Source: Actinomycetes bacterium (GTDB taxonomy: Bacteria > Actinomycetota > Actinomycetes > Actinomycetales > Cellulomonadaceae). Taken from it: a stretch of 6,104 nucleotides of DNA. Position 1 is the first letter of the stretch. The number at the start of each line of letters is the position of its first letter. The notes under the pieces were generated by a model. It was not told the origin of the DNA. It searched no databases and saw only the letters and a program-made list of their open reading frames with translations. The position numbers and the translations under genes were made by a program. Positions 1 through 6,104 of the stretch are shown here, in pieces. The DNA is taken from the NCBI GenBank assembly GCA_023412515.1, contig JAEYNO010000453.1, forward strand, positions 1-6,104. The letters are read 5' to 3'.

Positions 1-14
1 GCCCTGCGGCGCGC

Positions 15-941
15 TCACACCATGCCCCGCAGCGCGAGCGCGGGCGCGCGCTCGGCGCGGATCGCCGCGACCATGTCGAGCGTGCGCCGCGTCGCCGCGA
101 CGTCGTGCACGCGGAACACCCGCGCACCGAGCCACGCCGCGACCGCCGTCGCCGCGAGCGTGCCCTCGAGCCGCTCGTCGGGCGGCAGGTCGAGCGTCTC
201 CCCCACCAGGTCCTTGCGCGAGATCGCCATGAGCACAGGGTGCCCGATCTGCACGATCTGCGGGGTCCTTCTGAGCAGGTGGAGCGAGTGCCAGGTGGTC
301 TTGCCGAAGTCGAGCGTCGCGTCGACGAGCACCGCGGCCGGGTCGACGCCGAGCGCGACGGCCCGCGCGGCCGCGGCCGTCAGCGTGCGGACGACGTCGT
401 CGACGACACCGTCGAGCGGGTCGACGCCCGGCGGTGCGGGGTACGTGACGCGGAACGGGTCGGTGCGCGGCGTCGCCCCGCCGGTGTGCGAGCACACCAC
501 GCCGAGCCCGCGCTCGGCGGCGACCTCGACGAGCCCCGGGTCGTGCCCGGCCCACGTGTCGTTGAGCAGGTCGGCGCCCGCGTCCGCGACCGCGCGCGCG
601 ACGCCCGCGCGCCACGTGTCCACGCACACCAGCAGCTCCGGGTGCCGCGCGCGCACGCGCTCGACGACGGGCACGACGCGCGCGACCTCCTCGGCCTCGT
701 CGACCGCGGGCCCGCGGCCCGCGCGCACGCCCCCGACGTCCAGCACGTCGGCGCCCTGCTCGACGGCCCTGTCGACGGCCGCGTCGACGTCGTCGTCGCG
801 GTAGCGCGCCGCGGCGTAGAACGAGTCCGGCGTGCGGTTGACGACCGCCATGACGACGGGCCGGTCGGGCGCGAACGTCCGACCGCGCAGCCGCAGCGGC
901 GCCGCACCGGCGGGGACGCCGGGCAGCGGGCCGCTCGTCAC
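15..941 (-). CDS. folP2: Dihydropteroate synthase homologue, FolP2 type (probably divergent in function)
   Basis: This 308-residue TIM-barrel protein belongs to the dihydropteroate synthase family, whose true members join pterin pyrophosphate to p-aminobenzoate in folate synthesis. Visible family motifs are NRTPDSF (35-41; canonical NVTPDSF), the VDT strand with D108, N127-D128 (LLNDTW), D207, FGK (212-214), SRK (241-243) and RVHD (277-280). The second substrate loop, normally GGESTRPG, reads GGVRAGRG (70-77), so the Thr-Arg-Pro that closes over the substrates is gone; the DPG around D207 is DAT. These changes, the VVNRTPDSFY start of the barrel and the LRGMV end match mycobacterial FolP2 (Rv1207) as I remember it. 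The M. leprae paralogue was reported not to supply DHPS activity, so folate synthesis should not be assumed. The GTG at 941 is chosen because its GTGA overlaps the stop of the upstream LOG gene; a GTG three bases earlier (944) is also possible. The frame stays open far upstream inside the LOG gene, but that part is not real coding. Confidence 0.9.
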   Translation of the reverse strand: MTSGPLPGVPAGAAPLRLRGRTFAPDRPVVMAVVNRTPDSFYAAARYRDDDVDAAVDRAVEQGADVLDVGGVRAGRGPAVDEAEEVARVVPVVERVRARHPELLVCVDTWRAGVARAVADAGADLLNDTWAGHDPGLVEVAAERGLGVVCSHTGGATPRTDPFRVTYPAPPGVDPLDGVVDDVVRTLTAAAARAVALGVDPAAVLVDATLDFGKTTWHSLHLLRRTPQIVQIGHPVLMAISRKDLVGETLDLPPDERLEGTLAATAVAAWLGARVFRVHDVAATRRTLDMVAAIRAERAPALALRGMV

Positions 942-1819
942 CACCCGCCGCCGGCGAGCTGCTCGTCCTCCGGCTCGCCGCCGACGGGCTCCGGGACCGG
1001 GCCGCCGCTGGCGACCTGCGCCTCGTGGTTCGCCCGTTCGGTCGCCTCGGCGGCCGCGGCCTCCTCGGCACGGATCTCGGCGTTGCGCCGGACCACGACG
1101 TCGACGGCCTCCTCGGCGGTCGACGCGACGTGCAGCAGGTCGACGTCGGCGGCGGCGATCATGCCGTTCTCGAGGACCGGTCCGCGCAGCCACGCGAGCA
1201 GCCCGTCCCAGTAGTCGCCGCCGAGCAGCACGATCGGGAAGCCCGTGACCTTGTGGGTCTGGACGAGCGTGAGCGCCTCGAAGAGCTCGTCGAACGTGCC
1301 GAACCCCCCGGGCAGCACGACGAAGCCCTCGGAGTACTTGACGAACATCGTCTTGCGGGCGAAGAAGTAGCGGAAGTTGACGCCGAGGTCGACCCACCGG
1401 TTCATGCCCTGCTCGAACGGCAGCTCGATCCCGAGACCGATCGACAGGCCCTCGGCCTCGGTCGCGCCCTGGTTGGCCGCCTCCATGATCCCGGGACCGC
1501 CGCCCGTGATCACCGCGTACCCCGCGTCGACGAGGCCGCGCGCGACGTCCTGCGCCATCGCGTAGTACGGGTCGCCCGGCTTGACGCGTGCCGAGCCGAA
1601 CACGCTCACGGCGGGCCCGACCTCGGCCAGCGCGCCGAACCCCTCGACGAACTCGCTCTGGATCCGCATGACGCGCCAGGGGTCCGAGTGCAGCCAGGAG
1701 GCGCCCTCGCCGCGCGACAGCAGCCGCTGGTCGGAGGTCGTGGCGGGGATCTGGTCGCGCCGCAGCAGCACGGGGCCGCGGCGGTACTCCGGTGCGGGTG
1801 CCGACGTCTCGTGGGTCAT
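938..1819 (-). CDS. LOG-family (TIGR00730) Rossmann-fold nucleotide hydrolase-like protein
   Basis: This 293-residue protein is a LONELY GUY (LOG) family member. Characterised LOGs are cytosolic phosphoribohydrolases that cleave the N-glycosidic bond of nucleoside 5'-monophosphates (cytokinin riboside monophosphates or AMP). It has the Rossmann core from about residue 68, the phosphate-binding GGGPGIMEAANQGA (106-119), the conserved Arg-Lys pair (R155-K156) and the signature PGGFGTFDELFE (169-181 region) with its catalytic-type Glu. It is longer than plant-type LOGs (about 180-220 aa). An N-terminal stretch of about 65 residues (RRGPVLL..., HSDPWRVMRIQSEFVEGF) is typical of the long actinobacterial TIGR00730 form. 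A tail from about residue 245 is rich in Ala/Glu, then Gly/Pro/Glu, looks disordered and is probably not part of the fold. The start is ATG at 1819, with TAGGCT 7 nt upstream and no Shine-Dalgarno. The gene lies 87 bp after dapE and its stop overlaps the folP2 start, so the two are very likely co-transcribed. The natural substrate cannot be read from the sequence. Confidence 0.93.
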   Translation of the reverse strand: MTHETSAPAPEYRRGPVLLRRDQIPATTSDQRLLSRGEGASWLHSDPWRVMRIQSEFVEGFGALAEVGPAVSVFGSARVKPGDPYYAMAQDVARGLVDAGYAVITGGGPGIMEAANQGATEAEGLSIGLGIELPFEQGMNRWVDLGVNFRYFFARKTMFVKYSEGFVVLPGGFGTFDELFEALTLVQTHKVTGFPIVLLGGDYWDGLLAWLRGPVLENGMIAAADVDLLHVASTAEEAVDVVVRRNAEIRAEEAAAAEATERANHEAQVASGGPVPEPVGGEPEDEQLAGGGW

Positions 1820-1832
1820 GGCCCCGAGCCTA
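1820..1832 (-). promoter_or_regulatory. Leaderless promoter -10 element of the LOG-folP2 operon
   Basis: On the minus strand TAGGCT (1832 down to 1827) is followed by 7 bases (CGGGGCC) and then the ATG at 1819. A TANNNT hexamer 7 nt before the start codon is the usual signature of leaderless transcripts in Actinobacteria, with transcription starting at the A of ATG. No purine-rich Shine-Dalgarno sits at normal spacing. I see no convincing TTGACA-like -35 element, which is common in this phylum. The position inside the 87-bp gap after dapE suggests that the LOG-folP2 pair has its own promoter in addition to any read-through from dapE. Confidence 0.6.
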
Positions 1833-1906
1833 GGTGCAGGTGGGACGCGTCGCGGCGGGAAGCGCGCCGGTCCCGGCCAGGTCGTCGTCGGGCCCGGCGA
1901 CGCGCG

Positions 1907-3022
1907 TCAGGCCGCGCCGCGCGGCGACCCGTCCGGCCGCTCGCCCGTGAGCCACGCGCGCAGCGCGCGGTGGCACAGCTCGATCTGCGCGACCGGCACG
2001 CGCTCGTCGTCCTTGTGCGCGAGGAGCGGGTCGCCCGGCCCGAAGTTCACGGCGGGCACCCCGAGCTCGCTGAACCGCGCGACGTCCGTCCAGCCGTACT
2101 TGGGGGCCGGGCGGCCGCCGGTCACGGCGAGGACCGCGGCCGCGAAGTCCTGCGCGGCGGGCGCGTCGAGCCCGGGGCGGGCGCCCGCGGCGGCGTCGGT
2201 GACCTCGACGTCGTAGCCCGCGAACAGGTCGCGCACGTGCGCGACGGCCTCGTCGACCGACCGCGACGGCGCGAACCGGTAGTTGACCGTGACGACGCAC
2301 GCGTCGGGGATGACGTTGGTCGCGACGCCGCCGCTGATGAGGACCGCATTGAGGCTCTCGCGGTACGCGAGGCCGTCCACCTCGACCGTCGCGGGCTCGT
2401 ACGCCTCGAGCCGGCGCAGCACCTCTCCCGCGGCGTGCACCGCGTTGACGCCGACCCACGCTCGCGCCGAGTGCGCCGCGACGCCCGCCAGGCGCACCTC
2501 GACGCGCAGCGTGCCGTTGCACCCGCCCTCGAGGCCGCCGTCGCTGGGCTCGCCGAGCACGGCGAAGTCCGCCGCGAGCCACTCGGGGTGGTGCCGCACG
2601 ACGCGCCCCAGGCCGTTGAGCTCGGACGCGACCTCCTCGTGGTCGTAGAACACCCACGTCACGTCGTGCACCGGCGCCGTGAGCGACGCGGCGAGGGACA
2701 GCGCGACGGCCACGCCGCCCTTCATGTCGACCGTGCCGCGACCCCACAGCACGTCTGCCTCGAGACGCGTCGGCAGGTTGTCCGCGAGCGGCACGGTGTC
2801 GAGGTGCCCCGCGACGACCACGCGCCGCTCGCGCCCCAGGTGCGTGCGCGCGACCACGGTGTCGCCGTCGCGCAGCACCTCCAGGTGCGGGTACGCGCGC
2901 AGCGCGGCCTCGACCGCGTCCGCGAGACGCGCCTCGTCACCGCTCACGGACGGCAGGTCGCACACCTGCCGCGTGAGCGTCACGACGTCGGCGGACAGGT
3001 CGAGCAGGTCGTCGGCAGCCAC
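1907..3022 (-). CDS. dapE: Succinyl-diaminopimelate desuccinylase DapE
   Basis: This is a 371-residue M20-family di-zinc amidohydrolase. It removes succinate from N-succinyl-L,L-diaminopimelate to give L,L-DAP in the succinylase branch of lysine and meso-DAP synthesis, in the cytoplasm. All metal and catalytic positions are visible: H73 and D75 in AGHLDTVP, D99 in GRGTVDMKGG, the catalytic E129 and ligand E130 in YDHEEV, E158 in LGEPSD, and H336 in LAHKDDERVP. The central dimerisation domain (about 170-285) carries the conserved AHSARAW (183-189). Length is normal for the family. The GTG at 3022 is chosen because it lies 7 nt after a TAGGGT -10 element. An in-frame GTG at 3055 would add 11 residues (MREARARRVGA) and would put the promoter inside the gene. 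dapE is divergent from dapD, which acts two steps earlier. Specificity over other M20 enzymes rests on the actinobacterial DapE-like sequence and the dapD neighbour. Confidence 0.95.
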   Translation of the reverse strand: MAADDLLDLSADVVTLTRQVCDLPSVSGDEARLADAVEAALRAYPHLEVLRDGDTVVARTHLGRERRVVVAGHLDTVPLADNLPTRLEADVLWGRGTVDMKGGVAVALSLAASLTAPVHDVTWVFYDHEEVASELNGLGRVVRHHPEWLAADFAVLGEPSDGGLEGGCNGTLRVEVRLAGVAAHSARAWVGVNAVHAAGEVLRRLEAYEPATVEVDGLAYRESLNAVLISGGVATNVIPDACVVTVNYRFAPSRSVDEAVAHVRDLFAGYDVEVTDAAAGARPGLDAPAAQDFAAAVLAVTGGRPAPKYGWTDVARFSELGVPAVNFGPGDPLLAHKDDERVPVAQIELCHRALRAWLTGERPDGSPRGAA

Positions 3023-3035
3023 GGCGCCGACCCTA
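3023..3035 (-). promoter_or_regulatory. Leaderless promoter -10 element of dapE
   Basis: TAGGGT on the minus strand (3035 down to 3030) is followed by 7 bases (CGGCGCC) and the GTG start at 3022. This is the same geometry as at the LOG gene and nearly the same as at dapD, and there is no Shine-Dalgarno. It fits a leaderless transcript that begins at the G of GTG, and it decides the start codon chosen for dapE. No clear -35 hexamer is visible. Confidence 0.62.
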
Positions 3036-3090
3036 CGCGCCCGCGCCTCCCGCACCGCGGACGGGCCGCCGTGCGGACGCCGGGGCGCCG

Positions 3091-3102
3091 TAGGCTGGCG
3101 CC
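3091..3102 (+). promoter_or_regulatory. Leaderless promoter -10 element of dapD
   Basis: TAGGCT (3091-3096) is followed by 6 bases (GGCGCC) and the ATG of dapD at 3103. The hexamer is identical to the one in front of the LOG gene. No Shine-Dalgarno lies before the ATG, so a leaderless dapD or dapD-4103 transcript is expected. No convincing -35 hexamer is seen. Confidence 0.62.
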
Positions 3103-4098
3103 ATGACCGACCGCACGGCCTGGGGCCTCGGCCTGGCCACCGTCACCGAGTCCGGCACGACCCTCGACGTCTGGTACCCGGCGCCCGCCCTGGGCGAGCC
3201 GCCCGCGACCCTCGTCGCCGACGACGCGGCGTCCGTGCGCGAGCACGCGCCGGACGACCTCGCGGCGTGCGAGCGTCACGACGCCGCGCGCCGCGTGCAC
3301 GTCCGGCTCGTCGCGACCGTCGTCGACCTCGACGCGCCTCCGGCCGGCACGGCCGACGCCTACCTGCGGCTGCACCTGCTCTCGCACCGGCTCGTCGCGC
3401 CGCACGGCCAGAATCTCGACGGCCTGTTCGCGGTCCTGCCGAACGTCGTGTGGACGGACCGCGGGCCGTGCGCGGTCGAGGACTTCGAGGCGACGCGGCT
3501 GCGCCTGCGCGCCACGACCGGCACGCCCGTGACCGTGCACGGTGTCGACAAGTTCCCGCGCATGGTCGACTACGTGCTCCCGTCGGGCGTGCGCGTGGCC
3601 GACGCCGACCGCGTGCGGCTGGGCGCCCACCTCGCGCCGGGCACGACCGTCATGCACGAGGGGTTCGTCAACTTCAACGCGGGCACGCTGGGCACGTCGA
3701 TGGTCGAGGGCCGCATCTCGGCCGGCGTCGTGGTCGGCGACGGCTCCGACGTCGGAGGCGGTGCGTCGATCATGGGCACGCTGTCCGGCGGCGGCCGCGA
3801 GGTCGTGTCGATCGGCGAGCGCTCGCTGCTGGGCGCCAACTCGGGCCTCGGGATCCCGCTCGGCGACGACTGCGTGGTCGAGGCCGGGCTGTACGTGACC
3901 GCCGGGACCAAGGTGCGGCTCGTCGGGTTCGACGTCGAGGGCGCCGTCGACGACGGCGACGCGCGCGTCGTGAAGGCCCGCGCGCTGGCCGGGGCCGACG
4001 GCGTGCTGTTCCGCCGCAACTCGCGCACGGGCGAGGTCGAGGCCGTCGCCCGGTCGGGCGCCGGGGTGCACCTCAACGCGGCCCTGCACGCGAACTGA
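3103..4098 (+). CDS. dapD: 2,3,4,5-tetrahydropyridine-2,6-dicarboxylate N-succinyltransferase DapD (actinobacterial type)
   Basis: This 331-residue enzyme transfers succinate from succinyl-CoA to tetrahydrodipicolinate (the open-chain amino-keto form), the committing step of the succinylase branch of DAP/lysine synthesis. The sequence follows the M. tuberculosis DapD (Rv1201c) type closely. The N-terminal domain (1-145) includes YLRLHLLSHRLVAPHGQN (87-104). The left-handed beta-helix begins near DKFPRMVDYVLPSGVR (149-164) and runs through the hexapeptide-repeat section ending about residue 270, with the short C-terminal region closing as LNAALHAN. E202 in MVEGRISAG aligns, from memory, with the proposed catalytic Glu199 of the tuberculosis enzyme. 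Compared with that protein there is a stretch of roughly ten extra residues near 271-287 (RLVGFDVEGAVDDGDAR), probably a surface loop. The ATG at 3103 is supported by the TAGGCT element 6 nt upstream. The next gene starts 4 bp after the stop, so the two are probably an operon. Confidence 0.96.
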   Translation: MTDRTAWGLGLATVTESGTTLDVWYPAPALGEPPATLVADDAASVREHAPDDLAACERHDAARRVHVRLVATVVDLDAPPAGTADAYLRLHLLSHRLVAPHGQNLDGLFAVLPNVVWTDRGPCAVEDFEATRLRLRATTGTPVTVHGVDKFPRMVDYVLPSGVRVADADRVRLGAHLAPGTTVMHEGFVNFNAGTLGTSMVEGRISAGVVVGDGSDVGGGASIMGTLSGGGREVVSIGERSLLGANSGLGIPLGDDCVVEAGLYVTAGTKVRLVGFDVEGAVDDGDARVVKARALAGADGVLFRRNSRTGEVEAVARSGAGVHLNAALHAN

Positions 4099-4102
4099 CG
4101 CC

Positions 4103-5014
4103 GTGGCACGTCCCCGCAGGCGCCGCCGTCGAGGCGGCTGCCTGCCCGTGCTCGGCGTCGCGCTGCTCGCGGTGCTCGTCGTCGGGGTGGGCGTCGCGGG
4201 GGTCGTCGCGCTGCTCGACCGCGCACGGCCCGAGCGTCCCGTCGCCGAGCGCTGCGTGGCGCACCTCGACGGCACCGACTGGAGCCTGAGCCCCGACCAG
4301 GCGCAGAACGCCGCGCTCGTCTCGTCCCTCGCAGTGCGGCGCGGGCTGCCGGCGCGCGCCGTGACGATCGGCCTCGCGACCGCGCTGCAGGAGTCACGCC
4401 TCGAGAACATCGACTACGGCGACCGCGACTCGGTCGGGCTGTTCCAGCAGCGCCCGTCGCAGGGCTGGGGCACGGTCGAGCAGATCATGGACCCCGTCTA
4501 CTCGACGACGAAGTTCTACGACGGGCTCGAGAAGGTCGCGGGCTACCAGGACATGCCGGTCACGCAGGCCGCGCAGGCCGTGCAGCGCAGCGGCTTCCCC
4601 GACGCGTACGCGCAGCACGAGGTGCGCTCGCGCGCGTGGGCCTCGGCGCTGACCGGCTTCTCCCCCGCCGCGCTGCGCTGCACGCTGCGGCCCGTCGAGA
4701 CGCCGAGCGGCACCGGCCCCGTCACCGACCGCGTCGCACGGGACTGGGGCGACCTGCCCGCCACGGTGACGCTCGCCGACGGGCCGGAGCGCACGGCGTC
4801 GACGGTCGACCTCGACGCGACCGCGATCGCACCGCAGGACGTGCCGCGCGCCGCGTGGGCGCTCGCGCAGTGGGCCGTCGCGGTCGCGCGGGACACGGGC
4901 GCCGACGCGGTGACGGTCGCCGACCAGCGGTGGTCGCGCGCGGACCCGACGTGGCGCCCGACCGGCGCGGCCCCGTTGCCGACGGGCCAGGTGCGGGTGA
5001 CGGTCACGGGCTGA
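4103..5014 (+). CDS. Membrane-anchored protein with lysozyme/transglycosylase-like domain, unknown function
   Basis: I do not recognise a named gene for this 303-residue protein. A short Arg-rich N-terminus (MARPRRRRRRGG) precedes one hydrophobic segment (about 14-38), giving an N-in, C-out signal anchor. Residues about 62-175 resemble a lysozyme-like soluble-transglycosylase fold: a helix ending in LATALQESRLENI with candidate catalytic E97, then a GLFQQRPSQGWGT motif (112-124) matching the GLMQI-type block of such enzymes, then helices with predicted YSTTKFYDGL and AAQAVQRSGFPDAYAQH. C51 and C193 bracket this domain and could form a disulfide outside the cell. C13 lies before the hydrophobic stretch, so this is not a lipobox. 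The C-terminal part (about 210-303) has a small alpha/beta look (ALAQWAVAVA...VADQRW...TW), reminiscent of the C-terminal domain of ARB_07466/VldE-like actinobacterial proteins. The start is GTG at 4103, 4 bp after the dapD stop with no clear Shine-Dalgarno, so translation is probably coupled. A peptidoglycan-cleaving role is inference; relatives are often labelled only hypothetical. Confidence 0.85.
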   Translation: MARPRRRRRRGGCLPVLGVALLAVLVVGVGVAGVVALLDRARPERPVAERCVAHLDGTDWSLSPDQAQNAALVSSLAVRRGLPARAVTIGLATALQESRLENIDYGDRDSVGLFQQRPSQGWGTVEQIMDPVYSTTKFYDGLEKVAGYQDMPVTQAAQAVQRSGFPDAYAQHEVRSRAWASALTGFSPAALRCTLRPVETPSGTGPVTDRVARDWGDLPATVTLADGPERTASTVDLDATAIAPQDVPRAAWALAQWAVAVARDTGADAVTVADQRWSRADPTWRPTGAAPLPTGQVRVTVTG

Positions 5015-5024
5015 GCCGCGCAGC

Positions 5025-5045
5025 GGCGCCCGGCACGCGGGCGCC
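5025..5045. terminator. GC-rich hairpin between convergent genes, likely bidirectional terminator
   Basis: GGCGCCCG (5025-5032), a 5-base loop GCACG, and CGGGCGCC (5038-5045) form a perfect 8-bp stem in the 39-bp gap between the stop of the 4103 gene and the stop of gltA. The symmetry lets it act in both directions. No T-tract follows on either strand, as is common for actinobacterial hairpin terminators, so factor-independent strength is uncertain. Confidence 0.55.
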
Positions 5046-5053
5046 ACCCGCGC

Positions 5054-6104
<1,051 letters not shown>

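Larger units (their letters stand above)
3023..3102. promoter_or_regulatory. Divergent dapE/dapD intergenic region with mirrored GGCGCC-TAGG motifs
   Basis: These 80 bp hold both promoters. Read outward in each direction, the order is TAGGST, then GGCGCC, then the start codon: TAGGGT-C-GGCGCC-GTG toward dapE and TAGGCT-GGCGCC-ATG toward dapD, forming an imperfect inverted repeat at the two ends of the region. GGCGCC occurs three times (3023-3028, 3084-3089, 3097-3102), and the latter two flank the dapD -10 element. It is not clear whether this is only promoter conservation on a GC-rich background or a shared operator. I recognise no known regulator site. Confidence 0.45.

Noticed and set aside
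942..1397. N-terminal extension of the folP2 frame (about 150 more codons)
   Set aside because: It is nearly all Arg/Ala/Gly repeats and overlaps the conserved LOG coding sequence in another frame. The GTGA overlap at 941 gives a natural start.
1833..1906. Possible intrinsic terminator after dapE
   Set aside because: Only short imperfect GC stems (for example GCCG...CGGC with a tiny loop) are present and no T-tract follows. They are not distinguishable from background.
3023..3055. Longer dapE with a GTG start at 3055
   Set aside because: The added residues are basic and not family-like, and the extension would cover the TAGGGT element that sits at the right distance from GTG 3022.
1025..3106. 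693-codon open frame on the plus strand, antisense to LOG and dapE
   Set aside because: Very GC-rich DNA leaves long open antisense frames. The translation is Arg/Val/Asp-rich, has no recognisable domain, and lies wholly opposite two well-supported conserved genes.
4103..4160. Lipoprotein signal peptide with Cys13 in the 4103 gene
   Set aside because: The Cys precedes the hydrophobic segment and follows R-G-G, so there is no lipobox. A signal-anchor fits better.
2980..4410. 476-codon minus-strand open frame opposite dapD
   Set aside because: Its translation is low in complexity and Arg/Ala/His-rich, and it covers a confidently identified dapD in antisense. It is a codon-bias shadow.

Overview
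The window is very GC-rich DNA with strong G/C preference at third codon positions and GTG starts. Gene content and order match the conserved dap/folP2 neighbourhood of Actinobacteria. The source is probably a high-GC actinobacterial chromosome; a Cellulomonas-like member of the Micrococcales is my best guess, from general resemblance only. All six genes look like normal chromosomal housekeeping or conserved genes. I see no mobile element, CRISPR array, tRNA, rRNA or prophage signal.

Layout from left to right. On the minus strand are a divergent dihydropteroate-synthase homologue of the FolP2 type (15-941), a long LOG-family (TIGR00730) Rossmann protein (938-1819), and dapE, succinyl-diaminopimelate desuccinylase (1907-3022). 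The stop of the LOG gene and the start of folP2 overlap by 4 bases. An 80-bp divergent promoter region (3023-3102) follows. On the plus strand are dapD, tetrahydrodipicolinate N-succinyltransferase of the actinobacterial type (3103-4098), and, 4 bp later, an uncharacterised membrane-anchored protein with a lysozyme/transglycosylase-like domain (4103-5014). A perfect 8-bp-stem hairpin (5025-5045) separates this convergently from gltA, citrate synthase, on the minus strand (5054 to beyond the right edge; the N-terminus is missing).

How they work together: DapD and DapE catalyse the N-succinylation and desuccinylation steps of the succinylase branch of diaminopimelate/lysine synthesis and are transcribed back to back. 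From memory, the divergent dapD/dapE pair followed by LOG and folP2 genes mirrors the Mycobacterium tuberculosis Rv1201c-Rv1207 region. Three genes (LOG, dapE, dapD) have the same promoter architecture: a TAGGST-type -10 hexamer 6-7 nt before the start codon and no Shine-Dalgarno, which predicts leaderless mRNAs. The items most worth following up are the cell-wall-hydrolase-like protein coupled to dapD, the altered substrate loop of the FolP2 protein, and the symmetric leaderless dapE/dapD promoter region.
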